Assembly: GCA_025360125.1 (NCBI GenBank)
Contig: JANYCU010000015.1
Location: 1 to 40,354, forward strand
DNA length: 40,354 bases
DNA from: Armatimonadota bacterium
GTDB lineage: Bacteria; Armatimonadota; Fimbriimonadia; Fimbriimonadales; Fimbriimonadaceae
Reading direction: 5' to 3'
Positions 31,131-39,382 of the stretch are shown here, one piece after another (position 1 is the first letter of the stretch; the number at the start of each line of letters is the position of its first letter). A model generated the notes under the pieces. The model saw nothing but the letters and a program-made list of their open reading frames with translations, had not been told where the DNA came from and ran no database searches. The translations under genes were made by a program, and so were the position numbers.

Positions 31131-31615
31131 TTCTATGCTTAGCCTGCAAAAGACTTTCACCTGCTGGAAGCAATTGGTGTGGAGCTTGCAAATCTACGCT
31201 TGGCAAGCGAATCTGTTCCGAAGGTCATCAAACCCTGCTCAGCGCTTCTTGTTGCTCAATCTGCGGATCAACAAAGTTGTCGCCCGGAGTACCTTCCTTA
31301 AACCTACGGCTGGCAATACATTGCCTCAGTCTGGTTCTTGCTTACCTTTTTATTCCTCCGTTGGCGAAACATATGTGGTCGATCCTGGCGGATAATCTCT
31401 TTTTCATTTGGCTCAAAGTCCTCCAGCTCCTAACGCTTCCGATCACGGTGTCAATTCTTGTGGCTCTGTTTGGAGGAGACAGCGGCAGGACAATGGTGGC
31501 CAAGTTCTGGAAGCACGTCATTCGCTTACCAATCGACCTGGTAATGGCCCTCGCAAAGCTGGTCGGCGCATTTAGAAAGCAGAAGAAATCGAGGTCCAAA
31601 CGCGAAGAAGACTAA
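31121..31615 (+). CDS. Zinc-ribbon membrane protein of the transfer operon
   Basis: 164 residues. The N-terminal 50 residues carry two zinc-ribbon-like parts: CLAC and CGAC, then C-x-EGH and CSIC. Two hydrophobic helices follow at about 63-85 and 95-115, and the C-terminus is strongly basic (KQKKSRSKREE). It starts inside the previous gene with GGAGG in front, so translation is coupled. It may anchor the transfer ATPase to the membrane, since that ATPase lacks its own anchor; this is inference. Confidence 0.65.
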   Translation: MVLILCLACKRLSPAGSNWCGACKSTLGKRICSEGHQTLLSASCCSICGSTKLSPGVPSLNLRLAIHCLSLVLAYLFIPPLAKHMWSILADNLFFIWLKVLQLLTLPITVSILVALFGGDSGRTMVAKFWKHVIRLPIDLVMALAKLVGAFRKQKKSRSKREED

Positions 31616-31634
31616 ATTGTGCTAGATTTAACCA

Positions 31635-32072
31635 ATGGCTCGCAGCGTTTCCAATCCAAGTGATATCAGCAACAACGACCTAGTCCTCCTCCGGAAGGGA
31701 GCAAAGAAATATACGAAGGTTTTGATCACAGCGGGCACAAAGAAGTTTGCAATCGAGGGAACGAATGTTTCGGTTGTTTCCAGTAAGGACGGACTCTCCT
31801 TCATCAGTGTTCCAGCCACGAATGTCATCCTAAGGAACGGAACTCCGGTTACCAGTGCAGATGAAGTAAAGGCCGCTATCAAGACACTCAAGGAAGTGGG
31901 GCGAAAGTCTGGCGGATCAGCATCGAAACGATCAACTAGACCAGAACTTCCTGAAGAATTGAGAAAACAACTTGAGGCGTTCTCAAAGGCCAACAATAGC
32001 CGAGTGATTATTGATCCATCAAATCCTGGTGGATACAAGGTACAGAAACTGAGACCTCGCCCAAAGAAGTAA
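31635..32072 (+). CDS. Small basic protein of unknown function
   Basis: 145 residues. The N-terminal 80 residues alternate strands (KVLITAGTKKFAIEGTNVSV, FISVPATNVILRNGTPV); the middle is a basic helical linker (KKTLKE-like, then GRKSGGSASKRSTRP), and the C-terminus ends in RPRPKK. It has no signal peptide. It follows the zinc-ribbon gene by 19 bases on the same strand, so it may belong to the transfer operon as a DNA-binding accessory. I do not recognise a family. Confidence 0.6.
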   Translation: MARSVSNPSDISNNDLVLLRKGAKKYTKVLITAGTKKFAIEGTNVSVVSSKDGLSFISVPATNVILRNGTPVTSADEVKAAIKTLKEVGRKSGGSASKRSTRPELPEELRKQLEAFSKANNSRVIIDPSNPGGYKVQKLRPRPKK

Positions 32073-32123
32073 TGTTTAATTCCGTTTGGAGTACCTGGCG
32101 ATACTTTTTGAGAGTGAGCAGAT

Positions 32124-32447
32124 TCAAGGAAATTCGACAGTGACATCCTTTCCAGATCGGCCTTCGGCCTTAACGGGTATGGAATGTGTTTTCCCCGTCT
32201 CATCCGTAACCTCCACAGTTCCTTTCTCATCTGTTCGTAGGAAAACACCAATCACACGCTTTTCTCCTGCTTCAACCTGGTCCCCTCGGCTGTCTCCCAG
32301 CTCAGTCTTCAGAAATGCCGTTACTGGTGCTTTCGAAAGGTTGCGGAGATAAACACCACCATTGGTTCCAGTACTTGGAGCGCATGAGGTGGAAAGTACT
32401 ATCGCAGGCAGACATACGAAAACCTTAATACTATTTAGTAAGTTCAT
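32124..32447 (-). CDS. Small lipoprotein downstream of the RHS gene (possible immunity)
   Basis: 107 residues from the ATG at 32447; the reading frame opens upstream at 32504 but the signal peptide fits the later start. The signal ends in LSTSC, a lipobox. The mature part is mainly beta-strand (GGVYLRNLSKAPVTAFL, KRVIGVFLRTDEKGTVEV). It lies 90 bases after the RHS gene on the same strand, the normal place for an immunity gene. A lipoprotein could neutralise a toxin active in the envelope. Immunity is inferred from position only. Confidence 0.55.
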   Translation of the reverse strand: MNLLNSIKVFVCLPAIVLSTSCAPSTGTNGGVYLRNLSKAPVTAFLKTELGDSRGDQVEAGEKRVIGVFLRTDEKGTVEVTDETGKTHSIPVKAEGRSGKDVTVEFP

Positions 32448-32537
32448 TTCTTGCTCGCTTCTATCTTGTTCAGGGTCGTGAAGTGCCCTGCTCTGCAAGG
32501 ACATCGCTTCAACCTAGACACAGCTGGCTTTTGCCAT

Positions 32538-35500
32538 TCAATGGGTATTAGCATACTCTTCAGCATACAGCTCGTAAAGTATCCAGTCATGCCCCGGGGG
32601 ATTTGTTCCTTGACTCGGAGGAAGATAGCCCTCTTTCTCCAAAATCAGGCAAGGCAACCAGTTGATCAAATACGGTATACCATCCTTCCAAAATTCCCAG
32701 TCTTCAATGATATGGGCTTCCTCGTGCTTCTGCCAGTGAGAATTCCTAACATATTTGTCCCAAGTTTCAAAGTCTGCCAAGTGAATTTTCTCAGCAAACG
32801 TCATACCATTTGGTGCAGGATTAATTAGATTGGTGGGCCCACCAATTACTACCTCATTTCCTCGGGGGTCAATTCTGGTTCTTCCCAGCAAGTCACCAAA
32901 GAAACCTTCCACTTGATTGGCCAGGTCAGCCAATCCTTCAAGCATCGCGGGAGTCAGTCCACTACCATCATAAAACGTGATTGGATTGTTGTTGCAGTAG
33001 ACGTACCAATTCCGTCCGACCTTTGAGGTATCCCTCGTCAAAAATCTTCCCGTGCTTGAGTTGTAATAGCGATGACCAAGTAACTTGAGTCCTGTAGCAT
33101 CCTCCTGGTATCCATATTGACCACCATCACCAAATGAGCCCTGCCAGGCTCCTGTTGAGGCGACAATCGAGCCAAAGGCATCATAAGTGCGAGTTGCGGC
33201 AATACTACCGGTTACTGTCGTTTCTTCGTCGGTGTTTTTTAGCCCTGAGTGAAGAAAACTGCTGGTCGAACCTCTCATCTCGGAGATCCCCGGCGTGTAT
33301 GAAGCAGCTGAGTCTCGGATGACTGATGCCGTTGCATCTACGCCGTCTCGAACAAAGGTATTTGAAACAGAATTCTCTACCTTTGACACGCGAGTGTCAA
33401 AGCCATTGTAGGAGTAGCTTGCGGATATTCCTGGACCAGAAAGTCCCGAGATTCGGCTTTCGTAATCGTAGTTAAGCGTTGTCGTACCAGACCCATCAAC
33501 TATTGACGTGGTTCGACCAGCCGTATCGTAGCCATAGGACTTGGACCCAGCCGTAAGCATCTTATCTCCGTCGTCATAAGTGTACGACTCGGTCGTGCCG
33601 TTTAGGGTCTTTGTCAAACGATTTCCGTTGGCATCATACGTGTAGGTGCAGACGTATCCGGTGCGCGACTCGCCAGAGAGTTGACCATTCGCGTCGTAGG
33701 TATACGTCGTCGTCACACCGTCCTTTGTTTTGCTCGTCACCTGGTTCTGCGTGTCAAGGATGTAATTTTCGGTACTCATGACTGCTTGAGTAGCCGTAGT
33801 TTGAAGGGTCTTTGACGTCAGACGGCTACTTGTGTCATAGCCATTCACCTCTTCGGTTCCATTTGCGTTGGTGCGCTTTTGGACCCGGCCCAATGAGTCG
33901 TAGGTAAGAGTCGTGGTTTCACTAAAACGATTGGTAATACTGTTTTGGCGACCGTAACTGTCGTATCCATAAGAAGTTGTCCCAAGTCCGCTTTCAGTCA
34001 TTCCCGTTCGTTGACCGGCGTCATTATAGGAATATGTTTGGGTTCCTTGGGGCTGAACAAGCTGTGTTAACTGACCGCCGGAATTATAGGTCCAACTTGT
34101 GGTCCCACTTGCGTCGGTCATTGCTGTTGGTCGCGCCAAGGCATCGCGTGTAAATGAAGTGTTCGTTCCCGAAGGATAAGTCACGGAAGCCTGTCTGCCA
34201 GCATCGTCAAAGCCATAGCTGATCGCATAGCCCAGTGGGCTTGTATATCCTGCGACTTGCCCTGTTCCATTGAATGTCCATTGCTCGATCGCTCCATCGG
34301 GCATCGTCAGTTTCTTCTTCTCGCCACGAGCCGTATATTCAAAAGTCCTGACCTTGCCGCGACCATTGGTAACCGAAGTCTTCCAATTGTTACTGTTATA
34401 AGCAGTGGTTTCAGTCTCGATCTTCGGATTTGTGACGCTTGTTAAGCGCATTGCTGCGTCGTAGACGGATGTAGTGGTACGTCCCAGTGAATCAGTTATC
34501 GATGTGGTCAAACCACCAGCGTCAATCGTCTTCGTAGTTGTTCCGCCATGCGGACTGGTAGAAGCGTATGGACGACTCCATGCATCATATGAAGCTGCCC
34601 AAGCATAGCCACTCATATCCTTAATTTGTGTATTGAATCCAAGGGAATCATACACATAATCTTGATATACACCTGAAGGGCTGATACGCCTAGAAAGGTT
34701 CCCGTAGCCGTCGTGTTGGAATGTCGACGTGCGGTTAAGGGCATCTTTCGACGAGTTCAACTGACCGAGACTATCATACGTTCTTGCAATTACGGTCTTG
34801 CCCAGTGGGTTCACAACGGTAAGAAGATTCTCATTGGAGTCGTAAGTTGCAGTTGTCGTCTGACCTAATTCGTTTGTGTAGCTCGTAATGTGAGAAAGGG
34901 AATCGTACACATAGGTTTGAACCTGCCCCAGCGAGTTCGTCGAAGTGAGGACATTTCCTTTCGAGTCATAGGTCTTTGTCCAAACCTTTCCACGTTCGTC
35001 AGTTGTGGTAAGGGCATTTATGTTCGAGTCATAGGTGTAGGATTTGCTAAAACCGGCTTCATCGACATGCGATGCTAGGAGTCCGCTAGAGTAGTTGTCA
35101 ACTATTGTCTGTCCTCCTGGTTTCGTTGTCGTAGTGGATCCGGTTCCGTAGCTAAATGTCGTGGTGTGGCTAAGCGGATCAGTCGTCGACGTAACTCTCT
35201 CTTGAGAGTCGTATGTCCAACTCCAGGTGTTTCCGCGAAGGTCAGTTTCGGAGAGGACATCATGAGTCGAGTTGTAGGTCAAGGTCCTCGTATAGGTTAC
35301 GCCGCCGATCGCGGGGTAGATAATTCCCGTCAAGTCCTTAGCCGAGTTGTAGGCAAAAGTCCACACGCGGCTAGTTGGGTCAGTCACGCTTGAAACTTTC
35401 CCATTCGTTCCGTAGGCAAAAGTCAGAGTTCTGCCATTTGAACTTACGACGGTTGCGACTTGGTTCGACGAATTGCGTGTGATGGTAACTGTGTTTCCGT

Positions 35501-36326
35501 TCGCGTCCTTTGTCGCAGTAAGGAGGCCCGTTGAACTAAATTCGAATGTGCCCCCTGACTTGAATTTCATCGTGAAAGATCCGTTACTATTTTTGACGAG
35601 ATCATGATTCCATCCGGCAGGACGAGTAAATGTGCCACCTGATTCTGTATAAGGAACTTGAAGACCGGTCGGCAGAGAAATAATTGCAGAAGACCCCGAA
35701 GTATAGATCAGTGACGCTTCATAGCTGTGCCCCCAACCTGGTCCAAAGGCTCCTTCCGTATTGTTAAGGCTTCCGTGAAACAGCTCAAAGGAAACGCCAG
35801 CACCGCCGATACCGGCCCAATTAACTATTGGCAACCTTTGCAAGTTGTTTCCAGTATTGGAATTGCTAGTTCCACCAATTCCTCCTCCGCCTCCACCGAC
35901 TCCCGGTCCCCCTCCACCGCTGCCAGGGCTACCAGAACCACCCGAGCCTGATCCACCTTCTCCTGGACCTGTACCACCATCTCCTCCGCCCGGTGCACCT
36001 TGAACCATTGCTCCCAACAATGAAGCAAATAGGTTTTCTCCAGATGCAACGTCACTCCTAATTCTTGCAATTTCGAGATCGGCCCTTAACTTTGGAGTCC
36101 ACCAGCGCGTACGCGAAGGGTCTCGTTTGGGATTCGCCCCCTTGAATATGGGTAACGGCTTCTCACTGAATTCTGCGGCCCTACCGCGAAGTTGGTCAGA
36201 TGCGAACTTTGCCGCGTTCGCAATGATTGAGTTGAATCCGTATGCTGAGACCGAATAGGCCAACGAGATTACAGCAACTACGCTGAGAATTTTATGTGAA
36301 CGACTATGCCGGGTGAAGAGGGTCAT
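32538..36326 (-). CDS. RHS/YD-repeat secreted toxin with zincin-like C-terminus
   Basis: 1262 residues from the ATG at 36326; the frame opens earlier at 36539 but a signal peptide (about 10-30) follows the later start. A Gly-rich linker occupies about 110-152. A long run of YD/RHS repeats (for example TYDSLGR, YSYNDAGQRTG) covers about 280-1060, forming the usual toxin-enclosing shell. The core closes with LLGHRYYNSSTGRFLTRD and NNPITFYDGSGL. The last 130 residues differ from the shell and contain HEEAH at about 1201-1205, then ELYAEEYA about 50 residues later, a zinc-protease pattern. It is therefore probably a polymorphic toxin whose tip is a metallopeptidase. No secretion genes lie nearby; export by signal peptide is possible. 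Confidence 0.85.
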   Translation of the reverse strand: MTLFTRHSRSHKILSVVAVISLAYSVSAYGFNSIIANAAKFASDQLRGRAAEFSEKPLPIFKGANPKRDPSRTRWWTPKLRADLEIARIRSDVASGENLFASLLGAMVQGAPGGGDGGTGPGEGGSGSGGSGSPGSGGGGPGVGGGGGGIGGTSNSNTGNNLQRLPIVNWAGIGGAGVSFELFHGSLNNTEGAFGPGWGHSYEASLIYTSGSSAIISLPTGLQVPYTESGGTFTRPAGWNHDLVKNSNGSFTMKFKSGGTFEFSSTGLLTATKDANGNTVTITRNSSNQVATVVSSNGRTLTFAYGTNGKVSSVTDPTSRVWTFAYNSAKDLTGIIYPAIGGVTYTRTLTYNSTHDVLSETDLRGNTWSWTYDSQERVTSTTDPLSHTTTFSYGTGSTTTTKPGGQTIVDNYSSGLLASHVDEAGFSKSYTYDSNINALTTTDERGKVWTKTYDSKGNVLTSTNSLGQVQTYVYDSLSHITSYTNELGQTTTATYDSNENLLTVVNPLGKTVIARTYDSLGQLNSSKDALNRTSTFQHDGYGNLSRRISPSGVYQDYVYDSLGFNTQIKDMSGYAWAASYDAWSRPYASTSPHGGTTTKTIDAGGLTTSITDSLGRTTTSVYDAAMRLTSVTNPKIETETTAYNSNNWKTSVTNGRGKVRTFEYTARGEKKKLTMPDGAIEQWTFNGTGQVAGYTSPLGYAISYGFDDAGRQASVTYPSGTNTSFTRDALARPTAMTDASGTTSWTYNSGGQLTQLVQPQGTQTYSYNDAGQRTGMTESGLGTTSYGYDSYGRQNSITNRFSETTTLTYDSLGRVQKRTNANGTEEVNGYDTSSRLTSKTLQTTATQAVMSTENYILDTQNQVTSKTKDGVTTTYTYDANGQLSGESRTGYVCTYTYDANGNRLTKTLNGTTESYTYDDGDKMLTAGSKSYGYDTAGRTTSIVDGSGTTTLNYDYESRISGLSGPGISASYSYNGFDTRVSKVENSVSNTFVRDGVDATASVIRDSAASYTPGISEMRGSTSSFLHSGLKNTDEETTVTGSIAATRTYDAFGSIVASTGAWQGSFGDGGQYGYQEDATGLKLLGHRYYNSSTGRFLTRDTSKVGRNWYVYCNNNPITFYDGSGLTPAMLEGLADLANQVEGFFGDLLGRTRIDPRGNEVVIGGPTNLINPAPNGMTFAEKIHLADFETWDKYVRNSHWQKHEEAHIIEDWEFWKDGIPYLINWLPCLILEKEGYLPPSQGTNPPGHDWILYELYAEEYANTH

Positions 36327-36545
36327 TTTCAGTACCTTCAAGTGCCCAGCAAACTTACTTGCCAAATACTCGTGAAAGTATGTTAACCGAAAAAGGGTGT
36401 ATTTGATCAAGAAAAAGCAGCAGCATGTCCAAAATTTATTAAATTGCGAAGATTCCTGCTTGTTGCCAGGGCAAAGACGCCCGTCAAAGATCGAAATACG
36501 TTGCCAAGTACAACCTGTTCTTGATATCATTCCATTCATTCACTC

Positions 36546-36575
36546 AAAAAAACAGCCCCTCAATCCAGAGGGGCT
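36546..36575 (-). terminator. Terminator whose hairpin contains the DprA-like gene's stop codon
   Basis: On the minus strand, AGCCCCTC (36575-36568) pairs with GAGGGGCT (36561-36554) over a six-base loop and is followed by a run of seven T. The stop codon TGA of the gene ending at 36560 lies at the loop/stem edge, so the last codons form the 5' arm. Strong Rho-independent terminator. Confidence 0.85.
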
Positions 36576-37162
36576 AAGAAATCGAAAATCGAACTTTGTT
36601 GAGGCGCGAACTTTCCAATTTCCCTTTGAAACAGTAGTCCTGGAATCAAGCCAGAAGCGATTTCAAATATCAACCTGTCAATGGTCGGGTTGTGAGTTGC
36701 AAATGTAGGCTTCTTCTCCGGAAATCGGCGAGAAACCGCCAAGTCTGTATTCCGGTCCCATTCGTACCTCCACAATCGAGCAACGCGAAATGGCTCTTGG
36801 TCGAGCCTCTCTCCAAGATGGTGATAAAAACCACCCGAGAACACTACAATCCTCGGTGCTCCCCATCGAAGCGGAACGATCGCTGCTCGTTGGTGGGCGG
36901 CGTTGTGTATTCCGCACACTAATACGCTTCCAGCCAGAACCAATTGTTCGGCCCTACACTCGATCTTGGCGAGCTGGGATTCAGAATGGAGTTCTGGACC
37001 AAACGATTCTGGGATGTGCACAAGTTGAGATTGCAAAAGCCTAGTGTTTCCATACAGCCAAAGACTAGCTGGCTCATAGAATCCTGGCTCAAGATCAAAC
37101 GGTGCGGTACGACGAGGAGGAGCGACTTTAAAGCCGCTCTGAATGGTTTCAAGGTTCGACAC
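36560..37162 (-). CDS. DprA/Smf-like Rossmann-fold protein
   Basis: 200 residues from a GTG at 37162. The order of motifs follows DprA: a lead-in with YEPASLWLYGNTRLL, then VLVCGIHNAAHQRAAI, LRWGAPRIVVFSGGF and SRRFPEKKPTFATHNPTIDR, matching the DprA stretch SGxAxGID-AAH...G-TIAV...G...FP.RN. Some conserved residues are changed (CGIHNAAH for the usual SGLARGID), so binding of single-stranded DNA is not assured. The protein is shorter than chromosomal DprA, lacking its SAM and winged-helix parts. It stands alone between the RHS gene and a palindrome-rich region; the GTG lies in the inverted repeat GACACT-TAGCT-AGTGTC (37158-37174), which could control it. Short DprA/SLOG relatives are found in defence and transfer islands. 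Confidence 0.6.
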   Translation of the reverse strand: MSNLETIQSGFKVAPPRRTAPFDLEPGFYEPASLWLYGNTRLLQSQLVHIPESFGPELHSESQLAKIECRAEQLVLAGSVLVCGIHNAAHQRAAIVPLRWGAPRIVVFSGGFYHHLGERLDQEPFRVARLWRYEWDRNTDLAVSRRFPEKKPTFATHNPTIDRLIFEIASGLIPGLLFQREIGKFAPQQSSIFDFLAPLD

Positions 37163-37503
37163 TTAGCTAGTGTCTTAGGGTCTGGAGTCTCATGCAAAAC
37201 CAAGAACACTCATGCATGAGGAAGTAACGGTGCTTCACAACTAAACTTAACTATCAAGACATTGTTCGTAATTGTCCCGTTAATTTACCTAGTCGCGCAT
37301 TTTCAGTTCGTTCAATTATTTCACATTCTGCCAAATGCAAAGCCGGCCACATCGCAATTTCGACTCCAATGGGAAGGAAATCAGACCACGTCCCATCAAA
37401 CCCGAAGGAACTTACAAATGAGCAACTCACTTATTAATTCGATAGCGGATATACATCAAGCCAATTGGGTACTATCGGCTTGTCAGAATGTGGAGATGTT
37501 ATC
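37163..37503. other. Intergenic region with palindromes
   Basis: 341 bases between the DprA-like gene (starts 37162, minus) and the exported-protein gene (starts 37504, plus). It holds the inverted repeat 37158-37174 and the perfect palindrome CTCATGCATGAG at 37209-37220, with a half-copy CTCATGCA about 20 bases earlier. An open frame from 37262 crosses into the next gene but has no recognisable content. Promoters for both divergent genes must lie here. Confidence 0.5.
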
Positions 37504-38811
37504 GTGTCTACTTTATCAAGGGTTCCTGTACTTGGCGCAATCGTTCTTCTTTCAACTGCCTCACCAGCCCAACCGGCTCCTCGAATGGCAAGCGGTGACC
37601 AAGGCAACTACTATCCGCCACTGATTCTGCAGCGTTCGGGCGTCGTAGACTCCGACGACCGAGGATTTACCAAGGGTAGAGACTATATAAGCATTCAACT
37701 CGTTGATTGGTATGTAAATCAGCAGAGCAACTGGGCCGACGACAAGTCAGTTATTGGAACCGTCACCGTAGATTTCGGACCCGAGAAGTTTAGTTTCGTG
37801 CTTGGTCAATATTTGCTCAAGCACGGAGCCACGACTATTCCTCAATTCAACGACCCACTCGTCAGAACTCATCCTTATGTTACGGCTCCAATAATTACTG
37901 TTTTCGCCAAAACTGTCGACAAAAAGACTCCCTGGGGTGCATTTGCTGAAAGTCTCAAAACAGCCACATTTTCACTTGCTAACACATATATTCAAACAGC
38001 CATCGTTGGAACGTCCGGGCCCTTGTTGTTAGGACCTGCCCAGACGGCCGTTTCCGGTCTCCAGACCGCCCTAAACTCTCAGCCAAACGAAAAGCCTATA
38101 TTCGACTTAAGTGGATTTTCTGGTGGAATTCAGTCGGAGCAACTTAGTCATCCTGTGACTTACATCCTTTTCCACCGGGGATTTGTTGATCCCACACAGT
38201 TTCAAATCACTTTGGGTTCTGGAGCCACTCCATATCCGATGCTGGGCAATCAACCTCTTGCAGATGGTGCCTGGATGCTCTTTCGGGTGACCCGATCTCA
38301 GGTCTTCGACGGCGATAGGCCCTGGACCTCCGAAGTTACAGGCGTGACGGATTCCCTTGCTGAGGCTTTTCGAGCGTGGGAACTGAGCAGCACAAATAAG
38401 GTGGAAGCCACCAATGCTCTAATGCTTACCCCTGAAAGAGGCAGTAAGAGTGCAGCCGATCGGATTTCAAATCTGCGCATTCTTATTAATGGGGACACTT
38501 GTTTGACTCGCCTTGACCAGAGGTTTAATGTCGCTCGACTGGATGCGATCACCAAAATCGCCAATGATGCGCTCGCAATGGATAAAGCAAGTGACTACAG
38601 AACGCGCGTAAACAAACTGGAACATGATTTGGAGGTTTCTGGCTATCCAAGCGACCCGGAGCTTCAAGCTTTTTTTGAAGATCATCCTCAATCAGGAACA
38701 AACATCAGTTTTCTCGTTGATCTATCAACGCCAGTTCCCATAATGGCGGCACAGAACACTTATCGCATCGTCGCGCAGAAGAGAAAACTTCGAGAAATTC
38801 ATATTCCTTAA
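37504..38811 (+). CDS. Exported protein of unknown function, first of a three-gene set
   Basis: 435 residues from the GTG at 37504, chosen because GGAG lies eight bases upstream and the N-terminus then reads as a signal peptide (STLSRVPVLGAIVLL, cleavage near SPA-QP); a TTG at 37465 would add 13 residues. The mature part mixes strands and helices (about 30-200 beta-rich, about 260-430 more helical with acidic turns). I recognise no domain. It is followed by a 150-residue gene and an MBL gene on the same strand. Being next to the attachment site, the trio looks like recently gained cargo. Confidence 0.6.
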   Translation: MSTLSRVPVLGAIVLLSTASPAQPAPRMASGDQGNYYPPLILQRSGVVDSDDRGFTKGRDYISIQLVDWYVNQQSNWADDKSVIGTVTVDFGPEKFSFVLGQYLLKHGATTIPQFNDPLVRTHPYVTAPIITVFAKTVDKKTPWGAFAESLKTATFSLANTYIQTAIVGTSGPLLLGPAQTAVSGLQTALNSQPNEKPIFDLSGFSGGIQSEQLSHPVTYILFHRGFVDPTQFQITLGSGATPYPMLGNQPLADGAWMLFRVTRSQVFDGDRPWTSEVTGVTDSLAEAFRAWELSSTNKVEATNALMLTPERGSKSAADRISNLRILINGDTCLTRLDQRFNVARLDAITKIANDALAMDKASDYRTRVNKLEHDLEVSGYPSDPELQAFFEDHPQSGTNISFLVDLSTPVPIMAAQNTYRIVAQKRKLREIHIP

Positions 38812-38929
38812 GCCTTATTTGAATACTGGATGTACGACTAACTTGAGACCGATCCTGATGGATTTCCGCTAGATTTGGAGGTGTGCTTACTACTATTTTC
38901 ATTATGACTGGCTGGGCGGTCGTCCGTTC

Positions 38930-39382
38930 ATGAACATTGATTTTCCGCTGTTCGTAGATGAGCTTCGCGATGGTCAGGCCAGCGTGTTTATATACACCCT
39001 TGAATTCGTCGAGGGTGTACCCACCAATGCTGAAATTGGAGGAGCTTGGGGATTTGTACCAGCGATATCCTCCCTAGCATTGATCTGTCCGGAGCCTTTC
39101 TCTGAGTCAGTTTTCTCAGAGTCAGACTTCGATAGGATCTTCAATTCCGTTTTTGATGCCGGGTGTCTGATTACGCCGGTCTACGCGCCTCAGACAATAA
39201 GAATTCCTGCAAACTTAAAAGGAGAAACAGGCTCGGTATTGCGCCTTGGTCAGCGGTACGCTGAGCGATTGTTTGCGGACGAGCAGGGGTTGGAACTAGA
39301 TTTAAGATTCCGCAATTCAGACGCAGAGACCTTAGCCTTCCTATCATGGCAAAGGTCCCTCATAGGTGACGGCCATGGCTAA
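38930..39382 (+). CDS. Hypothetical soluble protein, partner of the MBL gene
   Basis: 150 residues, acidic, with no signal peptide or membrane span. Alternating strands such as VFIYTLEFVEG and LALICPEPF, and a C-terminal helix (VLRLGQRYAERLFA), suggest a small alpha/beta domain. It overlaps the MBL gene's start by eight bases, so the two are translationally coupled and probably form a pair, with this protein perhaps inhibiting or targeting the hydrolase. Family not recognised. Confidence 0.6.
   Translation: MNIDFPLFVDELRDGQASVFIYTLEFVEGVPTNAEIGGAWGFVPAISSLALICPEPFSESVFSESDFDRIFNSVFDAGCLITPVYAPQTIRIPANLKGETGSVLRLGQRYAERLFADEQGLELDLRFRNSDAETLAFLSWQRSLIGDGHG

Noticed and set aside
29095-32072. 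Complete conjugation system (ICE with its own T4SS)
   Set aside because: No VirB4, VirB6, VirB8 or VirB9-like genes or canonical relaxase motifs were found; only a coupling-type ATPase and a replication-relaxation protein are present.
36327-36539. 71-residue N-terminal extension of the RHS protein
   Set aside because: The signal peptide begins after the later ATG, and an N-terminal extension would bury it; the extension is Cys/Phe-rich and looks non-coding.
37262-37624. 120-residue plus-strand frame before the exported-protein gene
   Set aside because: It overlaps the start of the better-supported exported protein by 121 bases, and its sequence lacks a signal peptide end, ribosome site or domain.
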